DNA from: Halictus rubicundus
Taxonomy: Eukaryota > Arthropoda > Insecta > Hymenoptera > Halictidae
NCBI RefSeq assembly: GCF_050948215.1
Contig: NW_027489004.1
Span: 62,001-126,000, forward strand
Direction of reading: 5' to 3'
Length of the DNA stretch: 64,000 nucleotides
In this document: positions 51,969-61,798 of the stretch, in pieces
Position numbering within the stretch: the stretch's first letter is position 1
How the letters are laid out: each line of letters begins with the position of its first letter
Position numbers and translations under genes: made by a program
Notes under the pieces: model-generated
The model's database searches: none
What the model saw: the letters and a program-made list of their open reading frames with translations, nothing else
What the model was told of the DNA's origin: nothing

Positions 51969-52595
51969 ATGGAAGCTCAATTCAAAGGTTTAATTTCCGA
52001 ACGCGGGGCCGCTAAGGCTATGCTGACAATTTTTAGAAAGTTCGTAGAGTCAGCCGATGTCAACGCGGACATAGTATCTTTCGAGAAGCGCGTTCGAAAA
52101 AATGAGGGTCTATACGACAAATTTGATAGAGTTCAAACGCAAATTGAAGCATCCGTCGTAGGAACTCCTGCATTGGAAACGCATCTTGCTGAGCGTGAGC
52201 AATTTGAAAACACGTATTTTAACACTCTTTCTCACGCCGAAAGGCGATTGATTGCTGCTCGCGGTGAATCTGCAAGTAATAGTGCATCAACTAGCAATCC
52301 TACTCCTACGCCTTCAGATTCGTACCCCGCGATTCGTTTGCCCGTAATAAAGATTCCCACCTTCGATGGCAATTGTAGTCAGTGGATTCGATTTCGGGAC
52401 ACTTTCACATCACTAGTTCACGACTGCGACAAATTGAACGACATAGATCGATTCAACTATTTAGTTTCTTCGTTGTCCGGTCCGGCTGCGCGAATACTAG
52501 AGTCATTTGGCGTGTCAGCCACAAATTACAAGTTAGCTTGGTCGCGTTTAAGGCAGAGGTACGATGACCCTACATTTCTAGTAGCCCATGGAAGC
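51969..52595 (+). pseudogene. Truncated gag of a BEL/Pao element, fused in frame to satellite
   Basis: From ATG 51969 the frame encodes a BEL/Pao gag N-terminus: an alpha-helical, charged region (residues 1-95), a Ser/Pro/Thr linker (about 97-118), then the start of the DUF1759 region (IRLPVIKIPTFDG from residue 122, then DTFTSLVHDC and LRQRYDD). At about residue 209 (base 52595) homology ends and the frame reads on into the CTATCC satellite to 53147, adding about 180 residues of Leu-Ser-Tyr-Pro repeat. The zinc knuckles and everything after them are missing. The remaining part has no stop or frameshift, so the break is recent relative to point decay. It is not functional as retroviral-type gag. 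Confidence 0.85.
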
Positions 52596-55500
52596 CCTAT
52601 TCTCTATCCTATCCTCTACCCTATCCTATCCTCCATCCTATACTATCATCTATCCTATCCTATTCTCTATCCTATCCTCTATCGTTTGCTCTATCCTATC
52701 CTATCCACTATCCTATCCTATCCTCAATCCTATCCTATCCTCTATCCTATCCAATCACCTATCCTATCCTCTATACGAACCTATCCTCTATCCTATCCTA
52801 TCCTCTATCCGATCCTATACTCTATCCTATCCTATCCTCTACCCTATCCTATTCTTTATCCTATCCTATCATCTATACTACCCAATCCCCTATCCTATCC
52901 TCTATCCGATCCTATCCTCTATCCTATCCAATCCTCTATCCTATACTATCATCTATCCTATTCTCTATCCTATGCTCTATCATCTGTTCTATCCTATCCT
53001 ATCCACTATCCTATCCTATCCTCAATCCTCTCCTATCCTCTATCGAATCCTATTCTCTATCATATCCTCTCCTCTATTCTATCCAATCTCCTATCCTATC
53101 ATCTATCCGTTCCTATCCTCTACCCTATCCTATCCTCTATCCTATAATATCATCTATCCTATACTATTCTCTATCCGATCCTATCCTCTATCGTATCCTA
53201 TCCTCTATCCCATCCTATTCTGTATCCTATACTCTACCCTATCCTATCCTCTATCCTATCCTATCCTCTATCCTATCCTATCCTCTACCCTATCCTATCC
53301 TCTATCCTATCCTATTCTCTATCCTATCCTATTCTCTATCCTATCGTGTAACCTATCCTATCCTCCATCCTATACTATCATCTATCGTATCCTATTCTCT
53401 ATCCTATCCTCTATCGTCTGCTCTATCCTATCCTATCCACTATCCTATCCTATCCTCAATCCTATCCTACCCTCTATCCTATACTATCATCTATCCTATC
53501 CTATCCTATCCTCTATCCTATCCAATCCCCTATGCTATCCACTATCCTATCCTATCATCAATCCTATCCTATCCTCAACCCTATCCTATCCTCGATCCTA
53601 TCCTATCCTATCCTCTATCCTATCCTATCCTCTATCCTATCCGATCCTCTATCCTATCCTATCCTCTATCCTATCCTATCCTCTATACTATCCAATCTTC
53701 TATCCTATCCTCTATCCTATCCTCTATCCTATACTATCCTCTATCGTATCCTATCCTCTATCCTATCCTATCCTCTATTCTATCCAATCCCCTATGCTAT
53801 CATCTATCCGAACCTATCCTCTATCCTGTCCTATCATCTATCCTATAATATCATCTATCCTATCCTATCCACTATCCTATCCTATCCTCAATCCTATCCT
53901 ATCCTGAATCCTCTCCTATCCTCTATCCTATCCTATCCTGTATCCTATCCTATCCTCTATCCTATAATATCCTCTATCCTATCCAATCCTCTATCCTATC
54001 CTCTATCGTATCCTATCCTCTATCCGATTCTATCCTCTATCCTATCCTATCCTCCATCCTATCCTATTCTCTATCCTATCCTCTACCCTATTCTATCCTG
54101 TATCCTATCCTATCCTCTATCCTATCCTATCCTCTATCCTATCCTATCCTCTATCCTATCCTCTATTATATCCTATCCTCTAACCTATCCTATCCTCTAT
54201 CCTATCCTATCCTCTATCCTATCCTATCATCTATCCTATCCTATCCTCTATCGTATCCTATCCTCTATCCGATTCTATCCTCTATCCTATCCTATCCTCC
54301 ATCCTATCCTATTCTCTATCCTATCCTCTACCCTATTCTATCCTGTATCCTATCCTATCCTCTATCCTATCCTATCCTCTATCCTATCCTATCCTCTATC
54401 CTATCCTCTATTATATCCTATCCTCTAACCTATCCTATCCTCTATCCTATCCTATCCTCTATCCTATCCTATCATCTATCCTATCCTATCCTCTATCCTA
54501 TCCTATCCTCTATCCTATCCTATCCTCTATCCTATCCTATCCTCTATCCTATCCTATCCTCTATCCTATCCTATCCTCTATCCTATCCTATCCTCTATCC
54601 TCTCCTATCCTCTATCCTATCCTATCCTCTATCCTATCCTCTCCTCTATCCTATCCTATCCTCTATCCTATCCTATCCTATCCTCTATCCTATCCTATCC
54701 TCTATCCTCTATCCTATCCTATCCTATCCTATCCTCTATCTTATCGAATCCCCTATCCTCTTTCCTATCCTCTATCATATCGTATCCTCTATCCTATCCT
54801 ATCCTCTATCCTATAATATCCTCTATCCTATCCTATTCTCTATCCTATCCTATACTCTATCCTATGCTATCCTGTATCCTATCCAAATTATACCCTACCC
54901 TCTATCGTATCCTATCCTCTATCCTATCCTATCCTCTACCCTATCCTATACTCTATTATATCCTATCCTATCTTATCCTCTATCCTATCCTATCCTTTAT
55001 CTTATCCTATCCTCTATCCTATCCTATCCTCTATCCTATCCTATCCTCTATCCTATCCTATCCTCTATCCTATCCTATCCTCTATCCTATCCTATCCTCT
55101 ATCCTATCCTATCCTCTATCCTATCCTATCCTCTATCCTATCCTATCCTCTATCCTATCCTATACTCTATCCTATAATATTCTCTATCCTATCCTGAATC
55201 CTCTCCTATCCTCTATCCTATCCTATCCTCTATCCTATCCTATCCTCTATCCTATCCTATCCTCTATCCTATCCTATCCTCTATCCCATCCTCTATCCTA
55301 TCCTATCCTCTATCCTATCCTATACTCTATCCTATAATATTCTCTATCCTATCCTGAATCCTCTCCTATCCACTATCCTATCCTATCCTCAATCCTATCC
55401 TATCCTCTATCCTATACTATCATCTATCCTATCCTATCCTATCCTCTATCCTATCCAATCCCCTATGCTATCCACTATCCTATCCTATCATCAATCCTAT

Positions 55501-57790
55501 CCTATCCTCAACCCTATCCTATCCTCTATCTTATCCTATCCTATCCTCTATCCTATCCTATCCTCTATCCTATCCGATCCTCTATCCTATCCTATCCTCT
55601 ATCCTATCCTATCCTCTATACTATCCAATCTTCTATCCTATCCTCTATCCTATCCTCTATCCTATCCTATCCTCTATCCTATAATATCTTCTATTCTATC
55701 CTATTCTCTATCCTATCCTATCCTCTATCCTATACTATCCTCTATCGTATCCTATCCTCTATCCTATCCTATCCTCTATTCTATCCAATCCCCTATGCTA
55801 TCATCTATCCGAACCTATCCTCTATCCTGTCCTATCATCTATCCTATAATATCATCTATCCTATCCTATCCACTATCCTATCCTATCCTCAATCCTATCC
55901 TATCCTGAATCCTCTCCTACCCTCTATCCTATCCTATCCTGTATCCTATCCTATCCTCTATCCTATAATATCCTCTATCCTATCCAATCCTCTATCCTAT
56001 CCTCTATCGTATCCTATCCTCTATCCGATTCTATCCTCTATCCTATCCTATCCTCCATCCTATCCTATTCTCTATCCTATCCTCTACCCTATCCTATCCT
56101 GTATCCTATCCTATCCTCTATCCTATCCTATCCTCTATCCTATCCTATCCTCTATCCTATCCTATCCTCTATCCTATCCTCTATTATATCCTATCCTCTA
56201 ACCTATCCTATCCTCTATCCTATCCTATCCTCTATCCTATCCTATCCTCTATCCTATCCTATCCTCTATCCTATCCTATCCTCTATCCTATCCTATCCTC
56301 TATCCTATCCTATCCTCTATCCTATCCTATCCTCTATCCTATCCTATCCTCTATCCTCTCCTATCCTCTATCCTATCCTATCCTCTATCCTATCCTCTCC
56401 TCTATCCTATCCTATCCTCTATCCTATCCTATCCTATCCTCTATCCTATCCTATCCTCTATCCTATCCTATCCTCTATCCTCTATCCTATCCTATCCTAT
56501 CCTATCCTCTATCCTATCGAATCCCCTATCCTCTTTCCTATCCTCTATCATATCGTATCCTCTATCCTATCCTATCCTCTATCCTATAATATCCTCTATC
56601 CTATCCTATTCTCTATCCTATCCTATACTCTATCCTATGCTATCCTGTATCCTATCCAAATTATACCCTACCCTCTATCGTATCCTATCCTCTATCGTAT
56701 CCTATCCTCTACCCTATCCTATACTCTATTATATCCTATCCTATCTTATCCTCTATCCTATCCTATCCTTTATCTTATCCTATCCTCTATCCTATCCTAT
56801 CCTCTATCCTATCCTATCCTCTATCCTATCCTATCCTCTATCCTATCCTATCCTCTATCCTATCCTATCCTCTATCCTATCCTATCCTCTATCCTATCCT
56901 ATCCTCTATCCTATCCTATCCTCTATCCTATCCTATACTCTATCCTATAATATTCTCTATCCTATCCTGAATCCTCTCCTATCCTCTATCCTATCCTATC
57001 CTCTATCCTATCCTATCCTCTATCCTATCCTATCCTCTATCCTATCCTATCCTCTATCCCATCCTCTATCCTATCCTATCCTCTATCCTATCCTATCCTC
57101 TATCCTATCCTATCCTCTATCCTATCCTATCCTCTATCCTATCCTATCCTCTATCCTATCCTATCCTCTATCCTATCCTCTATCCTATCCTCTATCCTAT
57201 CCTATCCTCTATCCTATCCTCTATCCTATCCTATCCTCTATCCTATAATATTCTCTATCCTATCCTGAATCCTCTCCTATCCTCTATCCTAACCAATCCT
57301 CTATCCTATCCTATCGTCTATCCTATCCTCTATCCTATCCTATCCTATCCTCTATCCTATCCTATCCTCTATCCTATCCTATCCTCTATCCTATCCTATC
57401 CTCTATCCTATCCTATCCTCTATCCTATCCTATCCCGTATCCTATCCTATCCTCTATCCCATCCTCTATCCTATCCTATCCTCTATCCTATCCTATCCTC
57501 TATCCTATCCTATCCTCTATCCTATCCTATCCTCTATCCTATCCTCTATCCTATCCTATCCTCTATCCTATAATATTCTCTATCCTATCCTGAATCCTCT
57601 CCTATCCTCTATCCTAACCAATCCTCTATCCTATCCTATCGTCTATCCTATCCTCTATCCTATCCTATCCTATCCTCTATCCTATCCTATCCTCTATCCT
57701 ATCCTATCCTCTATCCTATCCTATCCCGTATCCTATCCTATCCTCTATCCTATCCTATCGTCTATCCTATCCTATCCTCTATCCTATCCT
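52596..57790 (-). repeat. Satellite block C, same family in inverted orientation
   Basis: The same 12-bp satellite appears here with the C-rich strand (CTATCCTATCCT) on +, opposite to blocks A and B. The proximal part (52.6-53.9 kb) has many variants. From about 54.4 kb it is more homogeneous. Open frames on + are the stop-free C-rich strand and not genes. The block starts inside the broken BEL gag and ends at a poly(T) tract. Confidence 0.96.
53500..57240 (-). repeat. Duplicated higher-order unit of about 1.8-1.9 kb in satellite C
   Basis: The unusual tag AAATTATACCCTACCC occurs at 54885 and 56658, offset 1773. Upstream, the matching segments starting at 53532 and 55465 are offset 1933, so the copies differ by indels. 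One contributor is a local 240-bp duplication in the first copy (about 54060-54180 against 54300-54420). Distal partial copies carrying CTATAATATTCTCTATCC lie near 57240 and 57565. Confidence 0.75.
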
Positions 57791-57811
57791 TTTTTTTTTT
57801 TTTTTTTTTTT
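57790..57811 (-). other. Poly(T)22 at the satellite C boundary, a poly(A) junction on the - strand
   Basis: 22 T separate satellite CTATCC from AT-rich unique-looking DNA. Read on the - strand, AT-rich sequence ends in about 22 A and then GGATAGGATAGAGG, the same arrangement as the 3' end of the non-LTR element at 28348. It is therefore probably the 3' end of a reverse-oriented poly(A) retroelement, though I could not recognise the element itself. Confidence 0.6.
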
Positions 57812-59412
57812 AAAGGTATTTGCCTCTATTTGACTTTTCAATTTCTGCAAAAATCGTTAAAAATCTATTATCGCTGGTTACGCATGTACTTAATTTAATT
57901 TACTCTAATCGATTCGCTTAGACTTAATCTATTTTATATATACTAACACTTAAAGTACCTCGACTCGAGATTAACACTAGGATTACAAATCTAAAACCTA
58001 AACTCTAATACTTTACTAGCTAAACCTATCAACTAAAAACCAAAAAACTAACGCAAACAGTTGTAATTCTAATTTTTTCTATTAACCTAACCTATGTTAT
58101 CTACAAATCGCACAGAATCGCCGAGGTCCGCAGAAATCTACTTCACGGCTGCAAAGTTCTCTCTGCCTGCTAACTTCGGAAATTTGACGAATTTCGCAAA
58201 ATTGTTAGAATTTTTGGAAAAATCTCGTGCGATCGACGGGAACAATTCTAAAAACGCTTCGACTTGTCTGCAGTCGTCTGAACGTGACGAAAAAACGCTA
58301 AAAAATGCTAAAATTCTGCTAAATTCAGGATTTCGCAAGAGGGAAGTGGGGGTTTTTGGATAGTTAACCCCCACTTATTCTTATATGGTTGTAAAGCCCT
58401 CGCTGTATGCGTAATTTGCCTCGTTGAAAGTTTTTTCGAAAATCGGCTCCTTCCCCTTGTCAGTGCTGTTATCTCGAAAAGGGGGGGGGGGTTCGAAAAA
58501 ATTTTTTGCCTTGGGGAACTTCGTTCCCCAGATCAAAAACACCCCTTACATACTCCTACCGAGTCGACCCACGTACTCAGAATTTTTTCTGATCCGAAAT
58601 TATTTGGTCACCCGGTATGCACGCTAATTTTAAACTATAACCGATTCCGGCGTTCAGCGGCTCGTTGTAAAGGTAGGGGCGAGCACTTCACTTTCGTCTG
58701 GTCCGTTTCCCTAAATTCCGTAAAATAAGGCTGCTAATCGCTATATCTCCGAAATGGGTGGGTGTAGAGCAAAAAGGTTTTCAGGGGGGAGAATAACTTC
58801 TCCTTTCCGGCCCCCTTCGACTCGCCACCCTCCGAAATAGACCCTCCTAAAATTTTATTATGATCGGCCTATTTTCGAGTTCCACCCGTTTCTGTCCGAT
58901 ATTCTAAAACTTTATATCCGGTGTACTTATTACCCTGGCTATCCCTCTGTGGTATAAGTTCTTTCTAATTCCTACCTTACTTTTAGATTGACCGTTAGAC
59001 CGACCCCTCACGTTGTGTGTGGACCTTTACCGCCGGGCCTTTCGGGTGTTCTCTATCCTCTATTGTTCTTTGTCTTTCTCTCTCTCTCTCTCTCTCTCTC
59101 ACGTCACTAGACACTTGAAAGTTCTTGGTAACTATGTCTCGAGTGTACTTGGTCGTTTTTTCTACACCTTTTTTCACTGGTTTTAATTAATTATTAATTT
59201 TTCGAATCTAATTGAAATTTCTATTGTAGCCATGAGTAAGGATTTAATCAGGATATGCTGGATAAAAGAATTTATTTTTGGGTTAGGAACAGGGGTACAG
59301 GAAAGTGAGGTATATGTATAAATTCATTCAATTGCTCGCATCACAATCATGCAAACTCTCTCTCATCACACGTATACTCCAGTATAGTCATACATATAGC
59401 CATACACGTATA
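57812..59412. other. AT-rich region with hairpins; no gene recognised
   Basis: About 1.6 kb without a recognisable coding region on either strand; short open frames here (up to 89 codons) look like chance. It holds a perfect 11-bp hairpin at 58344-58354 with 58366-58376 (AAGTGGGGGTT arm), an 8-bp hairpin at 58512-58530 (TGGGGAAC arm, TTC loop), a G run near 58480 and a TC microsatellite. Sequence on the - side of the poly(T) may be the 3' part of an unknown retroelement. Confidence 0.6.
59077..59100. repeat. (TC)12 microsatellite
   Basis: Twelve uninterrupted TC dinucleotides. A plain microsatellite with no linked feature. Confidence 0.95.
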
Positions 59413-59766
59413 GTCCAGGTATTGTCGCCGTACTCTCCTGCCGAGCCCTGGGCGGCCAGGAGTTGACCCGTTCTCTCTCGTTCGACAGGCGTCCAGGTAT
59501 TATCGCCGTACTCTCCATGTCGAACGAGCGACCAGGAACAGACTCCCGTCCTCTCCCGTTCTCCCGACAGGCGTCCAGGTATTATCGCCGTACTCTCCTG
59601 CCGGGGCCTGGGCGGCCAGGAGTTGACCCGTTCTCTCTCGTTCGACAGGCGTCCAGGTATTATCGCCGTACTCTCCATGTCGAACGAGCGACCAGGAACA
59701 GACTCCCGTCCTCTCCCGTTCCCCCGACAGGCGTCCAGGTATTATCGCCGTACTCTCCTGCCGGGG
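59413..59766 (+). repeat. Minisatellite with alternating 78- and 82-bp units (A-B-A-B-A')
   Basis: Five units each begin GTCCAGGTATTRTCGCCG, at 59413, 59491, 59573, 59651 and 59733. Units 1 and 3 (78 bp) share CTGGGCGGCCAGGAGTTGAC. Units 2 and 4 (82 bp) share GAACGAGCGACCAGGAACAG. Unit 5 is a partial A copy that stops at 59766. All share the first 26 bases and a terminal CGACAGGC. The period of the compound repeat is 160 bp and the copies are nearly identical. The array lies about 1.26 kb before the inferred LTR of the second BEL element. It may be a promoter-type repeat of an unrecognised element. Confidence 0.9.
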
Positions 59767-61024
59767 TGCTAATGCTAACCAAGAGCGGCCGTGGTCCTTA
59801 CCTCGTCCTCTCTCTCGGAATAGCAAATAGGCCGAGTCCCTCCGTGATCCCTCTATTTATATAAATTCGTTGCTATCCGCGAACGTGAAATCAACACCCG
59901 GTCGTTAAGCGTGATTCGACTTTTCGAGCGCTCCCCTCGCGTCGCTTCCCCGCGTGATTGCCTACAAACTCCCTTCGCGAAACTTCTAGAAGCTTGTCGT
60001 TCCGCGTTTTGTTTTACTTTTCCGTCTCGAATTTTCTATACATGCTACACTATTATTTTTAACGAGTTTCTAATCTTTTTTATTTCTTTTCAGGTATAGC
60101 TGTTCCCGAGGTAGATGCACGGTGCTATTTTACCCGAAGAGTTGCAGTTTTTCGGCTTTTCGGCACTCCCGTTACCCGGATTTTGCTGAAAGTATCTTTT
60201 TTCACGTAAGTATTCCTGTTTTTATCTTTTAAGAGTTTAATCTTTTCTTTTTCTTTTTCAGGTATTCGCGTTTGGTTTTTCGAGTTTCTATACTTAATGA
60301 TCTGCTATTTTCTTACGAATTATACAATTGTTATTCAATTATTTAATTTCGAATTAAAGCAGTTTATCCGCCCCTGAGGGGCTTTTGACCCGGTTTCCGT
60401 GTAACTCGCGTCTTTATTCACTTTTCGGCTTTTATAATCCTTTTGACTTTAAACTTTCCACTCACTTTTTACTTTTATATGTACTCATACTAATTCTATC
60501 GAGTAGGAATAAATTAAAGTAAAACTCGCGAGTGCGGTTGAAATTTTCGCGTTTCTATACTCTCTTACGATGTTTGCTCGGTGAGATTTCGATTCGCTCT
60601 GTGTTCGCGGCGATTTTGTAATGTCGATCGTATCATCGCGAAGGAAGACGATAATCGCGTCATGTAGATATATATGCGAGTCTAGCGAGCGATTCACGGT
60701 GGTCGCGATTGACAAGCAGGCGTTGTTGTGGAAACGGTCGAAAACAAAGAAAGTGTGTGTTGAGAAAAAAGGTTGAATTTACTTGTCAGAAGGAGAGAGT
60801 CGACTCGGGTCCTTCATGCGATAGTTCGTAATTGAAAATTGAGTTGCTTTTTTGGTTTGAATGCTCACGCGAGTGATTCCGGGTAATAGGAGATTTGGTT
60901 TCGCACTCGGTTCGGCAATACTTGAATCCTCCCAGGCCGGCTCACAGATCCAAGGGCATTGGCAGCTTTGAAGCTCCTTTCCAGTGAATCCCGAAGCTGG
61001 GACGGATTGCAAGGCTAGCCGTAG
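59767..61024. other. Unassigned region with splice-like signals
   Basis: No coding region is supported in this 1.26 kb. Two pyrimidine-rich tracts ending TTTTCAG/G (60093 and 60261) and a GTAAGT at 60206-60211 could bound a small exon of 112 nt (60094-60205). The two acceptor-like tracts resemble each other (GAGTTT...AATCTTTT...CAGGTAT), hinting at a local duplication. A 77-codon open frame on the - strand at 60779-61012 has no recognisable domain. Confidence 0.35.
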
Positions 61025-61441
61025 TGCTGCCGGCAGAGGAGTGCCCTATGGGCCAGCCGGCAATTGTGCAGAGTTCCAGTGGAACTCTGCTGTGGATCAC
61101 TACGCGCAGAGACTTGAGTATTAACGGTAAGAGAGCTCTCTTAGTTTTAGACTAAAATGTCCTTTAGCATGTAAATTGCTTGAAACGCCGATTTTCTAAC
61201 CTCGTTATCTATATTTAAACACTATTTGATACTGGGCTTTCGTACGGCGAAATTCTTGTAGTTGCTTAATAGAATAAATTTATTGCATCTTGCTTTGGCT
61301 TTTCCTCGTAATCCGTCGAGGTTTTTATGCCGAAGCAAGAATTTGTTCAACCGGGAAATTGTGTATTTCATTCTAATATAAGTTCGAACATTGTTTAATC
61401 TGAACTTCTATGAATCCTGTCTTTTAAATGATTGAAAAACA
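61025..61441 (+). repeat. Candidate 5' LTR of the second BEL/Pao element
   Basis: The proposed 417-bp LTR runs from TGCTGCCGGC to AAAAACA. It ends just before the candidate primer site. Near its start is a perfect 10-bp hairpin (GCAGAGTTCC 61068-61077 with 61081-61090, loop AGT). A splice-donor-like GTAAGAG lies at 61127. Start and end are inferred from TG...CA and the primer site only; the start could be elsewhere. Confidence 0.4.
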
Positions 61442-61444
61442 TTT

Positions 61445-61462
61445 TGGTGCTCCGGGTGAGGA
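61445..61462 (+). other. Candidate primer-binding site
   Basis: TGGTGCTCCGGGTGAGG begins with TGG (complement of CCA), three bases after a CA-ended segment, at the expected distance before gag. I could not match it with confidence to a particular tRNA, so it is unlike the tRNA-Tyr site of the first element. Confidence 0.5.
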
Positions 61463-61798
61463 ACAATGTTCGAGTTTATCGGGATTGTATGGTTATATTC
61501 ACTGGATACTTTCAATCGATTGTGAAGTCGAGTGTGTTTGAGGAGTCATTGCAAGAGTCGTTAATTATATACGATATTAGTTGGCTGTCTTCATTTCGAT
61601 GATTCAATGTTCACGTTGCGATGCATATTCAAGTGACATTTCTTTTTTTTTCGATCGGCGATTTGTTTTCAGTTTTCGTGTTTTGTTCAAATATCATTGA
61701 CGATACGAATTTCTTTTGGTCGAGTTTATTTTTTGCTTAGTCGTGTTAAGAGAAGATAAGAGTTTTGGTTGCATTTGACAACAAAGTTTTCTTTTGCA
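61463..61798 (+). other. Leader of the second BEL/Pao element
   Basis: 336 nt between the candidate primer site and the gag-pol ATG. It is AT-rich with a short T run near 61640. I see no further signal. Confidence 0.5.

Larger units (their letters stand above)
50879..52595 (+). mobile_element. 5' fragment of a BEL/Pao LTR retrotransposon
   Basis: The 1717-bp fragment carries a whole 5' LTR beginning TGTAGCGGCC (a BEL-like start), a primer-binding site and the first 209 or so codons of gag. It then stops abruptly inside gag, where C-rich-strand satellite begins. Protease, reverse transcriptase, RNase H, integrase and the 3' LTR are missing here. The left flank is satellite on the G-rich strand, so the element inserted into block B and was later cut. 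The missing part should lie elsewhere, next to satellite. Confidence 0.85.

Noticed and set aside
52588..57248. + strand open frames in satellite C, including the extension of the BEL gag to 53147
   Set aside because: C-rich satellite on +; the gag extension is read-through into repeat, not a designed fusion.
58094..58374. Two opposed open frames of 89 and 78 codons in AT-rich DNA
   Set aside because: They overlap on opposite strands, span a hairpin, and have no recognisable motif.
60779..61012. 77-codon - strand open frame
   Set aside because: No domain, no repeat or splice support; too short to claim.
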